A program made the translations under genes and the position numbers. Below the pieces are notes generated by a model. It was not told where the DNA came from and ran no database searches. It saw nothing but the letters and a program-made list of their open reading frames with translations. Of a DNA stretch of 64,000 nt, positions 8,282 through 15,995 are shown piece by piece. Source of the stretch: Syntrophales bacterium (GTDB lineage Bacteria > Desulfobacterota > Syntrophia > Syntrophales > UBA5619); the NCBI GenBank assembly GCA_023229765.1, contig JALNYO010000015.1, positions 28,208-92,207 of the forward strand, written 5' to 3'. How positions within the stretch are numbered: position 1 is the first letter of the stretch; each line of letters begins with the position of its first letter.

Positions 8282-9700
8282 ATGCTCAGAAAAACAACCT
8301 TTATTTTCATCCTTTGCCTCGGGTGCGTTGGGCTCTTTGGCTGCTCCAGCATGGCGCCGAAGTACAGCCGCCCGGCAGCGCCTATCCCGGATTCCTGGCC
8401 GAGCGGGGCGGCCTACAACACCGACTCCCTTCCGGGAGCAGCAACAGCCGCTTCCCTGAAATGGCGGGATTTTTTTAACGACGAGAAGATGCAAAGCGTA
8501 ATCGAACTGGCCCTGCAAAACAACCGCGATCTGCGGATTGCAGCATTGAACATCGAAAAGGCCCGGGCCATGTACGGCATTCAAAAAGCGGAGATTTTTC
8601 CCATTGTTGGGGTTTCCGCCGGCGGCTCACAGCAGCGGCTGCCCGCGGATGTTTCCGGCGCCGGCAAGGTGGTTACGGCCGAGCAGTACAGCGTCAGCTT
8701 TGGCGTCAGCTCCTGGGAACTCGATTTTTTCGGGCGGGTGGCAAGCCTCAAGGAGCAGGCGCTGGAAAATTATCTATCCACCGAGCAGGCGCAACGAAGC
8801 GCCCAAATATCGCTCGTTTCCGCAGTGGCGAACGCCTATCTGCTGCTCGCCGGCGATCTGGAGAAGCTGCAGTTCTCCGAAAAGACCCTGCAAACGCAAT
8901 CAGCAAGCTTTAATTTAATCAAACGTCGTTACGAAACGGGCATCTTCTCGGAGCTTGATTTGCGGCAGGCGCAAACAAGGGTGGAAGCGGCGCGGGTGGA
9001 TGTGGTTTCCAATACCCGCGCAGTTGCGCTTGACCAGAATCTGTTGAACCTGCTTGTCGGTCAGAACACCCCGTCGGACTCCCTCCCCTCTTCCCTTGCC
9101 GCCGCCGGTAAATTGCTGACCATTGCCGCGGGTCTGCCTTCAGACGTTCTTTTACAACGTCCCGATATCTTGCAGGCGGAAAACAGGCTCCAGGCGGCCA
9201 ACGCCAATATCGGGGCGGCGCGGGCGGACTTTTTCCCCAGGATAACGCTTACAACCGGCGTGGGAACAATCAGCAGCGAACTCTCTGGTCTTTTCAAGTC
9301 GGGGTCGGGAACGTGGGCCTTCGCCCCGCGGATTGATCTGCCGATCTTCGATTTCGGCAGGAGAAAAAATAATCTGGACGCGGCGCTTGCCGAAACAAAG
9401 ATCGCCACCGCCCAATACGAAAAGGCCATCCAAACGGCCTTCCGGGAGGTCTCCGACTCACTCGCCGTCCTGGGAACCGCCGATAATCAGGTTAAGGCTC
9501 AGGAATCATTGATCAAAGCCTCTCAGCAGACTTACCGCCTCGCCGAGTTGCGCTATCAAAAAGGGGTGGACAACTACCTGCCGACGCTCGACGCGCAGCG
9601 TTCCCTGTACGCTGCTGAAAGCGGCCTGATCAGTTTGCGACTGGCCCGCGTCAACGCGCTGGTTTCACTCTACAAGGCGCTGGGCGGCGGGATGGAGTAA
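8282..9700 (+). CDS. Efflux outer-membrane factor, NodT/OprM-type lipoprotein (TolC family)
   Basis: 472 residues with a lipoprotein signal (CVGLFGCSS, cysteine near residue 21). Two repeats of the outer-membrane efflux domain follow, with the typical KWRDFFND, ELDFFGRVASLKEQAL, RRYETGIFSELDLRQA, LLQRPDILQAENRLQAANA and RYQKGVDNYLPTLDAQRSL. It forms the trimeric channel completing the RND system. GGAGGAG lies 7 bases before the ATG. It is 360 bases from the pump gene, a gap filled with hairpin repeats, so expression may be lowered relative to the first two genes. The gene ends 8 bases before the convergent acyl-CoA dehydrogenase gene. Confidence 0.92.
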   Translation: MLRKTTFIFILCLGCVGLFGCSSMAPKYSRPAAPIPDSWPSGAAYNTDSLPGAATAASLKWRDFFNDEKMQSVIELALQNNRDLRIAALNIEKARAMYGIQKAEIFPIVGVSAGGSQQRLPADVSGAGKVVTAEQYSVSFGVSSWELDFFGRVASLKEQALENYLSTEQAQRSAQISLVSAVANAYLLLAGDLEKLQFSEKTLQTQSASFNLIKRRYETGIFSELDLRQAQTRVEAARVDVVSNTRAVALDQNLLNLLVGQNTPSDSLPSSLAAAGKLLTIAAGLPSDVLLQRPDILQAENRLQAANANIGAARADFFPRITLTTGVGTISSELSGLFKSGSGTWAFAPRIDLPIFDFGRRKNNLDAALAETKIATAQYEKAIQTAFREVSDSLAVLGTADNQVKAQESLIKASQQTYRLAELRYQKGVDNYLPTLDAQRSLYAAESGLISLRLARVNALVSLYKALGGGME

Positions 9701-9707
9701 GGAAAAT

Positions 9708-10958
9708 CTATTCGTAGATCTTTTCGTCCTCGGCGAAGGCCTCGGCAGCATCCGCCTCGTAATCGCGCCTCTGCGAGTTTTTCCTGTTTATTTCCGTTTC
9801 TTTGTACCATTCGTGGGCGACAATCATCGACATGACCTCGCTTGTGCCGGTCCAGATCGTTGCCAGCCGGATATCGCGGAAAATCCGCTCCACCGGAAAG
9901 ACATTCGTATAGCCAATCCCCCCGAGAACCTGCAGCGAGTTATGAGCCGCCTTCTGACACGATTCGGTAATGAATCGCTTGGATTCGGAGATCAGGCGCC
10001 TCGCCTTGTCGGTCGGTACGCCGGCGTCTATCGCCCGGCAGGTGGCATAGCCCAGCGAACGCGCAGCATCGAGCAGCATCGCCGCCTCCGCGATCTGGAA
10101 ACTGACCCCCTGAAACGAGTTCAAGGTTTGGCCGAACGCCTTGCGCCTCGTCGTGTAGTGGGTCGCAATATCGAGGGCCACCCGGGCGGAGCCGATCGTC
10201 ATGATCGCCGTTCCGAGACGCTCCGGGATCATCATCGTATTGAAGATGTCGTAGCCGCCGTTCACGCGTCCCACGACATTTTCCTTCGGCACCCGGACGT
10301 CCGTAAATACTACCCGGGCAGTTCCCCCGCCGCGACTTCCCATCAGGCTGTAAAGATATTTCGTTTCGACGCCGGGACCGCGCTCCACGATAAAGGCGGT
10401 GATGGAGGCCTGCGGTTTTGTCGCCGGATCAAAATTTGTCTTGGCGTACAGCAGAAAATAGTCGGCCCCTTCTCCGCCGACAATGAAGCGCTTCTGACCG
10501 TTCAGCAGGAAATAATCACCCTGATCCTCAGCCTTTGAAACAGCCCCGAAAAAATCTGATCCGCCCCTTGGTTCAGTCAAACCCTCCGCCGCAAAAATTT
10601 CCCCTTTCAGCAGGGGTCTGACGTATTTCTCCTTCTGTTCATCGGTTCCGTGCTGGATAAGCGCGTCGCAGACAAGCTCCGCTCCGACTCCAAAAACGCA
10701 CGCAAGTTCATAGCTTAAGGTTCCGATCTCCTCGAGAACCATCCCGGTCGTCACCCAGTCCATCCCGCGCCCGCCCCACTGCTTGGGATAGCGGCAGCCC
10801 AGCAGGTTGCGGCGTCCCGCCTCCTGGAGAAATTCCTTCGGAAATTTTATTTCATCCTTGTCCATGGCAAGGATAAGCTCACGGGGAACCCATTGGACGA
10901 AGTCCCGCACCTCCTCCCGGAATTTGAGCTGCTCGTTGGTCAGCAAAAAATCAAACAT
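9708..10958 (-). CDS. Acyl-CoA dehydrogenase
   Basis: 416 residues, standard length for a flavin-dependent acyl-CoA dehydrogenase, which oxidises an acyl-CoA to the 2-enoyl-CoA and passes electrons to ETF. Visible marks are AEGLTEPRGGSDFFGAVSKA (FAD/substrate loop), TTRRKAFGQTLNSFQGVSFQ and QVLGGIGYTNVFPVERIFRD. The usual C-terminal catalytic glutamate (YEGT) reads WTGT; instead PERLG near residue 240 has a glutamate where isovaleryl- and long-chain-CoA dehydrogenases carry their base. The start at 10958 (MFDFLLTNEQ) has GGAGGG upstream; the longer frame to 11102 merely translates a hairpin repeat. Substrate is unknown; the neighbouring binding protein and second dehydrogenase suggest carboxylate degradation. 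Confidence 0.9.
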   Translation of the reverse strand: MFDFLLTNEQLKFREEVRDFVQWVPRELILAMDKDEIKFPKEFLQEAGRRNLLGCRYPKQWGGRGMDWVTTGMVLEEIGTLSYELACVFGVGAELVCDALIQHGTDEQKEKYVRPLLKGEIFAAEGLTEPRGGSDFFGAVSKAEDQGDYFLLNGQKRFIVGGEGADYFLLYAKTNFDPATKPQASITAFIVERGPGVETKYLYSLMGSRGGGTARVVFTDVRVPKENVVGRVNGGYDIFNTMMIPERLGTAIMTIGSARVALDIATHYTTRRKAFGQTLNSFQGVSFQIAEAAMLLDAARSLGYATCRAIDAGVPTDKARRLISESKRFITESCQKAAHNSLQVLGGIGYTNVFPVERIFRDIRLATIWTGTSEVMSMIVAHEWYKETEINRKNSQRRDYEADAAEAFAEDEKIYE

Positions 10959-11003
10959 CCAACCCTCCGAAAACAAAAACCCTTGAAAACTTAAACTGTT
11001 TGT

Positions 11004-11057
11004 ATGAAAATCCCCCCATCCCCCCTTTGCCAAAGGGGGGCAAGGGGGGATTTTCAT
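11004..11057. repeat. Large inverted repeat of the TTTGCCAAAGGGGGG type
   Basis: ATGAAAATCCCCCC.CCCCCCTTTG (from 11004) is repeated inverted as CAAAGGGGGG..GGGGGGATTTTCAT (to 11057), with almost no loop: arms of about 26 bases. This kind of G-run palindrome is common between genes of anaerobic deltaproteobacteria. It lies in the leader of the acyl-CoA dehydrogenase gene. Confidence 0.7.
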
Positions 11058-11087
11058 CCTTCGTTGTGCACAACCCGGGCATGGGGG

Positions 11088-11101
11088 TTTGTAACTACTC
11101 A
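11088..11101. repeat. TTTGTAACTACTCA motif (copy 1 of 2)
   Basis: The same 14 bases recur at 12374-12387. Here they follow CATGGGGGTTT, which resembles the tail of the GC-palindrome repeats. Both copies lie beside the binding-protein gene, one on each side. Confidence 0.4.
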
Positions 11102-11136
11102 ATGGGAACAGTGAAATTCAAACTCTCACAGCTCTG

Positions 11137-12351
11137 CTATTTTTTCCAGGTGGCCAGTTCGTTGGCAGTCCAGTCCTGCAGCAGAATGGCTTTTGCGCCC
11201 GGGCCGCACTTCTGAATCTGGATCGAATCGGTGCCCTGATGGCGGTTTTTGTTCCAGGTTATCTTGCCGCCCATTCCTTTCCAGTCCTTGAAAGTATTCA
11301 GCTTTTCAATGACCTTCTCCGTGCTCAGATTCGGTCCGGCAAGCCTGAGCGCCTCGACGAGCGACTCGGCGAACTGAATACCCGCCATGAAGAAAACGCC
11401 CCATCGCTCCTGGGGGGCCAGTCTCTGCGCCGCCTTCTGATACTTGACGACCAGGGGATCGGTGGAGTCGGGTGGCGGAACAAAGGCGCCGGTTATCACC
11501 CCTTCCCAGAGGCCGCCGGTTATCTTGTTCATGAGCGGATAGTCGGAAAGCCCGTTACTGGAGACCCACTGGGTTTTGAAGCCGACATTCGCGCTCGTCT
11601 TCATCGCAATCACCCCGAGGGTCGGGCTGACCCACATCATGACTGCCTCAACGCCGGAATTCTTGAATCTCAGTATCTGGGACGCGAGATCCTTGTCAGT
11701 CGGTTCAACCGGGATCGCCTCCGTCAATTTCATTTTGTAGGAATCAAGCCGCTGCACGCAGCCGGCCAGGCCGCTCTTGCCGTAAGAGTCGTTCTGATAG
11801 AGGATGCCGATCTTTTTGAATCCCATTTTTTCCACGAGATATTTTGTCAGAATGCTCGCCTCGTCCTGAAAAAGCGGATATGAATAATAGCGATAGGGAT
11901 TCATGACCGGATCGATATCCCCTTTCGCATCGGTATTGACCCCGGCGGAACCGGGGGTAACCCAAAGGATCTTGTTTTCCGCCAGAAAGCCCTTGACGGC
12001 GTTTCCTCCCGCGCTGGAAACCCCGCCGGTAAAGGCAAAAATCCCCTCGCGCTCCACCAGTTCCTTGACAATCGCCGCGGTCTGGGCGGGGTTGTATTGG
12101 TCATCCCTCATAAAATATTTGATTTTTCTGCCGTTGATGCCGCCTTCCTCGTTGACGATCTGAAAAAGCAGACCGGAGCCCCGGGCAACCGCTCCCCACG
12201 GCGCCGCCGGGCCTGTTTGCGGGCCGAACTGGGCGATCCTGATCTCCTTGTCGTCAAAACCGGGTTGGGCGGCCAAGATATTTGTCGCGGCAAATAAAAA
12301 AATGACTGAAATGGTCAACAACATGGTGAATGTAATTTTACTTTGTTTCAT
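11137..12351 (-). CDS. Liv-type ABC transporter substrate-binding protein (Peripla_BP_6)
   Basis: 404 residues. A cleavable signal peptide (positive start, hydrophobic run, ANILAAQPG) is followed by a two-lobed type I periplasmic binding protein: IRIAQFGPQTGPAAPWG, GINGRKIKYFMRDDQYNP, PVMNPYRYYSYPLFQDEA and KIGILYQNDSYGKSGLAG. Such proteins capture branched-chain amino acids, amides or carboxylates for LivHMGF-type importers. No permease or ATPase genes are beside it; the full Liv set is at 56643-63410, or it may serve another system. GGAGGG precedes the ATG at 12351. The neighbours on both sides are acyl-CoA dehydrogenases, which points to an organic acid ligand by inference. Confidence 0.88.
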   Translation of the reverse strand: MKQSKITFTMLLTISVIFLFAATNILAAQPGFDDKEIRIAQFGPQTGPAAPWGAVARGSGLLFQIVNEEGGINGRKIKYFMRDDQYNPAQTAAIVKELVEREGIFAFTGGVSSAGGNAVKGFLAENKILWVTPGSAGVNTDAKGDIDPVMNPYRYYSYPLFQDEASILTKYLVEKMGFKKIGILYQNDSYGKSGLAGCVQRLDSYKMKLTEAIPVEPTDKDLASQILRFKNSGVEAVMMWVSPTLGVIAMKTSANVGFKTQWVSSNGLSDYPLMNKITGGLWEGVITGAFVPPPDSTDPLVVKYQKAAQRLAPQERWGVFFMAGIQFAESLVEALRLAGPNLSTEKVIEKLNTFKDWKGMGGKITWNKNRHQGTDSIQIQKCGPGAKAILLQDWTANELATWKK

Positions 12352-12373
12352 AGAACCCTCCTTATTAAAAGAA

Positions 12374-12427
12374 TTTGTAACTACTCATTCATCCCTCTTT
12401 GCGACGGCACGCCGCCATGAGGGTTTC
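12374..12427. repeat. Composite repeat: TTTGTAACTACTCA plus GC palindrome and CATGAGGGTTTC
   Basis: TTTGTAACTACTCA (12374-12387) is followed by GCGACGGCACGCCGCCATGAGGGTTTC (12401-12427). On the minus strand the unit begins at the stop codon of the acyl-CoA dehydrogenase gene (TGA at 12426-12428) and ends before the binding-protein gene. Confidence 0.5.
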
Positions 12428-14024
12428 ATAGCCCTGTTTCCACGTCCTGAAGGGCCAGTTCCTGATAAGCGTGAAAAAAGTCGGCGCAGAAATGGTCCCA
12501 GCGCCGCCACAGCGCAATTGTTTCAGCGTTTATCTCGGCTGAATCGGGATAACCGAGCAGTTCAACGGCATCCCCCGCCAGTTTTTCGACGACATCTTCG
12601 CTCCCTCCCCCGAGAATGTTTCGAACGAATTCCGCCGGATCGTACCACTCCCTGACCCTCTTGAGGTCCCGATATATCTGCGTCAAAAGAACGTTGCGCG
12701 GGCCTTCCCAGAGCTCATTCACAGCGGAATCGCGGTAAAGGCGGGGCAGCGCCGAAAAATCCTCGATGACGCCGTGACCGCCGAAAACGGACATTGCCTC
12801 GTGGAGCGCCTCGGTACAATCCCAGGCGGCGGTAATTTTCTGCAGCATGATCAGCTCCCGGACGGCAAAACGTTTCTTTTTAATGACTTCCGGTTCGTCG
12901 GTTGCAATCCCTGGTTTTAACCCGTCTTCCAGCGATAAAAAATCACTATAGAGTTTGAAGGCGGCGGCAGTTGTCCGCCGGGCCGCATTCTCCAGCCTGC
13001 CAATATTTTCCGCCTGGAGGGCAAAGTTCCCGATTGCCGTCCCGAAAGCTTCGCGCAATTCCGCGTATTTCTTCGCCTCCCGTACGGCTCTCGTCATATA
13101 GGCAGCGGCGGCTAAACCTACTGTAAGTCTTGAATAAGTAAGAACAATTCCAACGACATTGGCTACTCCCCTGTCGAGCGGTCCCACCGGATAGGCGACA
13201 GCCCCGTTGAAGGTAAGCTCGCCGGTCGTAAGCTCGCTGGTGCCAAGCTTCCATTTTATCTGGTCGATGGTAAAGCCGTTTCTGATCTCCCTTGCCTTGT
13301 TTCCAGGCAGCCAGGACGGGACAACAAACAGCGCGACCTTTTCCGAACCGGCCGGTTTTGCGGTAATCACCGCGTAGTCGGCATGCGTCGCCGAGCAGAA
13401 GAATTTGGTCCCGTACAGTTTCCAGACGCCGTTTTCTTCTACAGCCTCAAGCAGATTGGCCGGAACGTCGGAGCCCCCCTGAATTTCGGAAAGATACTGG
13501 GCGCCAATGCCATAATCGCCGTTTATCCCCTCCTTGCAGTGCTGGAGTATTTTTCTTGTTTCTTCGGAATCCGCATATTTTTCCAGAAGCATCACCAGCC
13601 CTTCCGTGCAGACAAGGGGGCAGGCGATGCAGGCTTCTCCATTCTGGTAGAGCAGAAACATCTTGACAAGCTTCACCCAAGGCAATGTTTTATCGGAAAA
13701 AACAGCCTCCGCGAAAACCTCCTTTTCGAGAATCTCCGTTTCTGCCGGGCGGACAATCCGGTCGATCCGGTTGTGGTGGCCATCGTAGTGCATCATGAAG
13801 GGGCGCTTCTCCGGCAAGGCAATCCGCTCCGCCAAATCGCGCCAGCGCAAGGAGACCTGCGGCGAAAAGGCCCGCGCCTCGGCATCGCTTTTTTCAAACT
13901 CTCCACCGGCAAAGGTTTTTATTGTCTGCCTAACGAAAGGGTCGTCGCGATAATAATCGACGCTTTTTCGCCATTCCAGGAATTCATTGAAATTATATGG
14001 ATTGTTTCTGTCAGGAAAGGACAT
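12426..14024 (-). CDS. Acyl-CoA dehydrogenase, AidB-like long form
   Basis: 532 residues, longer than common acyl-CoA dehydrogenases and close to the AidB group in length and layout. It has GAQYLSEIQGGSDVPANL (flavin loop), GTKFFCSATHADYAVITAKP, KWKLGTSELTTGELTFNG, the FAD-binding AEAFGT-type segment (ELREAFGTAIGNFALQ) and VFGGHGVIEDFSALPRLYRD. The catalytic-position glutamate is kept in LWEGPRNV. AidB itself is linked to alkylation stress in E. coli, but in beta-oxidising anaerobes homologues probably act on acyl-CoAs; I cannot tell the substrate. The start at 14024 has GCGGAGG 7 bases upstream; the frame also stays open 48 bases further. Confidence 0.82.
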   Translation of the reverse strand: MSFPDRNNPYNFNEFLEWRKSVDYYRDDPFVRQTIKTFAGGEFEKSDAEARAFSPQVSLRWRDLAERIALPEKRPFMMHYDGHHNRIDRIVRPAETEILEKEVFAEAVFSDKTLPWVKLVKMFLLYQNGEACIACPLVCTEGLVMLLEKYADSEETRKILQHCKEGINGDYGIGAQYLSEIQGGSDVPANLLEAVEENGVWKLYGTKFFCSATHADYAVITAKPAGSEKVALFVVPSWLPGNKAREIRNGFTIDQIKWKLGTSELTTGELTFNGAVAYPVGPLDRGVANVVGIVLTYSRLTVGLAAAAYMTRAVREAKKYAELREAFGTAIGNFALQAENIGRLENAARRTTAAAFKLYSDFLSLEDGLKPGIATDEPEVIKKKRFAVRELIMLQKITAAWDCTEALHEAMSVFGGHGVIEDFSALPRLYRDSAVNELWEGPRNVLLTQIYRDLKRVREWYDPAEFVRNILGGGSEDVVEKLAGDAVELLGYPDSAEINAETIALWRRWDHFCADFFHAYQELALQDVETGL

Positions 14025-14216
14025 GATCTGCCTCCGCACGCAAATATTATAATTTGTGACCGATGGTAACATTATAAACCAACGGTAATTCGTGTCAAGC
14101 CTTTTATTGTCCGATTACGACTCAAAGAGCCTGGCTGTTCCGCGCGAATGAACAGCAGGGCCAATGCACGGGTGAAGCTTAATGTTCATAAAATGCGTTC
14201 ATAAGAGAACCGTTAC

Positions 14217-14236
14217 GGACGCGACGGAGCGCGTCC
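14217..14236. repeat. GGACGCG hairpin (copy 2 of 2)
   Basis: GGACGCG (14217-14223) pairs with CGCGTCC (14230-14236). Inverted relative to the copy at 8176-8195, with one loop base changed. Confidence 0.5.
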
Positions 14237-14284
14237 CTCCATATTCTTTGAGAACTTTGAATTTCTCCCGAAATGTTGTTAATT

Positions 14285-14353
14285 GTCATTCCCGTGAAAA
14301 CGGGAATCTGGTCTTTTCGGGAACTTACAGATTCCCGCCTGCGCGGGAATGAC
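14285..14353. repeat. GTCATTCCCG palindromic element (copy 2)
   Basis: Starts GTCATTCCCG and ends CGGGAATGAC; each half forms its own hairpin (ATTCCCG-GAAAA-CGGGAAT and ATTCCCG-CCTG-CGCGGGAAT). 69 bases. Same family as the copies at 7983-8059 and 63917-64000. Confidence 0.75.
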
Positions 14354-14386
14354 AAAAGGGTATAGATTTTCAAAGCTCTTTCTTTG

Positions 14387-14415
14387 TGACGACCCGTCGT
14401 CAAGAAGGTTTCGTC
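14387..14415. repeat. GC palindrome plus AAGGTTTC repeat
   Basis: TGACGACCCGTCGTCA is a palindrome with seven-base arms, followed by AGAAGGTTTCGTC. Located just downstream of the HD-GYP gene (its stop is at 14432). Same plan as 8139, 12401 and 15970. Confidence 0.5.
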
Positions 14416-14431
14416 AGAAATTGCTCGTTTC

Positions 14432-15943
14432 TCAGTCCTGCATGTGCTCGTAGATATCCTCGAATTCCTTGTCGAACTTGAGGAAGATCGCCAGAACAGC
14501 GGGATCGAAATGGGACGGCGCCGTTCGCCCATCCCCTTTGTCGAGGATCTCAAATACCCTGGCATGCGTAAATGCGGGTTTGTACGCACGGCGGTTGCGC
14601 AAGGCGTCGTACTGGTCGGCCAAGGCAACGATTCTTCCCTCAATTGGGATTTCCACGCCGCGGAGTCCTCCGGGGTAACCACTGCCGTCCCACCTTTCGT
14701 GATGAGTAAGGGCAATTCTTCTGGCCACTTCGAGACGTGGTTGTTCTCCGATTATTTTTGCGCCGTAACTCGGGTGCAGCTCAATAATTTTCATCTCATC
14801 ATCCGTAAGTTTAGCCGGTTTCTTTAGAATCGAGGCAGGAATGTACAGCTTTCCCACATCGTGCAGCGGCGCCTGCTGACGAATCATCTGCGTCAGTCTT
14901 TCCGGAAGACCGAGACTCACTGCGATAAAACCGGCGTACTCGCCCACCCTCAGAATGTGCTGCCCGGTATCTTCATCGTTCACTTCCGATGCCCGCGCGA
15001 GCGCCTGGATGGTGTAGGCAAACGCTTCTTCTGTTTCCTGAACCTGCCGGGCAAGGTAACGCAGCGAATCGCATATAGTAACCATGCTGTTGAGGATGGC
15101 CGCGTCATACTTCCCAACCTCCCGGTCATGATTGAGGTTGACGATGCACAGCCCCCTGCTCAAGGAATAAACGATGTTTTTTATCTTGATGTTCTGTGAT
15201 TGCAACTCCTTGATAAATAAACTGAATTCTGGAAGCGCGATATCCTTCTGGTTAAGGAAGCCGATCTGGGACTCCTCCTTCCAGACAGATTCAAGACTCT
15301 GGCGGATATTGCCGCCGAGCTCGCTGCGTTTGAGACTATGAGAAACAGATTCGTAGTGGTACCAGGACCAGGAACCCCGTTCGTTCTCGTACCCGACGAC
15401 AACGCTTTCCGGTTTATGGGCGATACTCGATTCTTTGCGGATGATCCGCTCGACGATCCCGTCAATCTTGGACATAAAGTCAAAATCGGCGGAGGTGAAG
15501 CTGTTGAAGGTCTGCTCGCCGTAAACGATCAGACTCTGTATATCCGCAAAGGCATGACTGAGCAGATCGTTGGCGTCTTTCAGCTTCAGCAGCATGCGGA
15601 CGCGGGCAAGCACTTCGCTATGATCGATCGGTTTGTTGATAAAGTCGTCAGCCCCTGCCTCGATCCCCTCGATCCGATCCTTTTTTTCGGAAAGCGCCGT
15701 TAACATGATGACGGGGATTGCCTTCAGCAACTCATCATTTTTGATTATGCGACACGCCTCAAAACCGTTCATTCCCGGCATCATGACATCCATAAGGACA
15801 AGATCTATCCTGTATCCGCGCATAATCTCCAGCGCCTGATCGCCGGTATGGGCCATTTGGCATTCATAGCCCTTGAAGGAGAGAAACATATTCAGGGCTT
15901 TGCACGTCTCTATTTCGTCATCAACAATAAGAATATTGGCCAT
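14432..15943 (-). CDS. Response regulator with HD-GYP domain (likely cyclic-di-GMP phosphodiesterase)
   Basis: 503 residues. An N-terminal receiver (about 1-125) has the acidic pair in ILIVDDE, the phospho-acceptor in LVLMDVMMPGMNG and the lysine in NKPID. A middle stretch (about 130-330) without a recognised domain follows, then an HD-GYP domain with PLHDVGKLYIP and HHERWDGSGYPGG, which binds two or three metals and hydrolyses cyclic-di-GMP. It lies downstream of two sensor kinases on the same strand (38 and 22 bases between genes) and is likely their output. A good ribosome binding site (AAAGGA) precedes the ATG. Confidence 0.9.
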   Translation of the reverse strand: MANILIVDDEIETCKALNMFLSFKGYECQMAHTGDQALEIMRGYRIDLVLMDVMMPGMNGFEACRIIKNDELLKAIPVIMLTALSEKKDRIEGIEAGADDFINKPIDHSEVLARVRMLLKLKDANDLLSHAFADIQSLIVYGEQTFNSFTSADFDFMSKIDGIVERIIRKESSIAHKPESVVVGYENERGSWSWYHYESVSHSLKRSELGGNIRQSLESVWKEESQIGFLNQKDIALPEFSLFIKELQSQNIKIKNIVYSLSRGLCIVNLNHDREVGKYDAAILNSMVTICDSLRYLARQVQETEEAFAYTIQALARASEVNDEDTGQHILRVGEYAGFIAVSLGLPERLTQMIRQQAPLHDVGKLYIPASILKKPAKLTDDEMKIIELHPSYGAKIIGEQPRLEVARRIALTHHERWDGSGYPGGLRGVEIPIEGRIVALADQYDALRNRRAYKPAFTHARVFEILDKGDGRTAPSHFDPAVLAIFLKFDKEFEDIYEHMQD

Positions 15944-15969
15944 GGAAGATTTTTTCCTTTATGTTTTAC

Positions 15970-15995
15970 GATGGCGCGCCATCATGAATGTTTCA
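15970..15995. repeat. GC palindrome plus CATGAATGTTTC at a stop codon
   Basis: GATGGCGCGCCATC (15970-15983) is a perfect 14-base palindrome followed by ATGAATGTTTC. On the minus strand the TGA of the kinase gene lies inside it, so the last codons of that gene and the repeat overlap. Confidence 0.5.

Larger units (their letters stand above)
14073..14431. other. Gene-free spacer filled with hairpin repeats
   Basis: About 350 bases between two minus-strand genes with no credible reading frame. It holds the second GGACGCG hairpin (14217-14236), a full GTCATTCCCG element (14285-14353) with additional outer pairing (CTTTGAGAACTTTGAA near 14245 with TTCAAAGCTCTTT near 14369), and a TGACGAC/GTCGTCA palindrome (14387-14402). 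The listed open frame across it simply translates these repeats. Confidence 0.55.

Noticed and set aside
9708..10958. Acyl-CoA dehydrogenase judged inactive because YEGT is WTGT
   Set aside because: A glutamate at the position used by isovaleryl- and long-chain-CoA dehydrogenases is present, so loss of activity does not follow.
10959..11102. N-terminal extension of the acyl-CoA dehydrogenase (48 residues)
   Set aside because: The extension is only the translation of the G-run inverted repeat; the ATG at 10958 has a clear ribosome binding site.
14179..14715. 178-codon minus-strand frame
   Set aside because: It crosses hairpin repeats and then runs in a different frame through the HD-GYP gene; no ribosome binding site and no domain.
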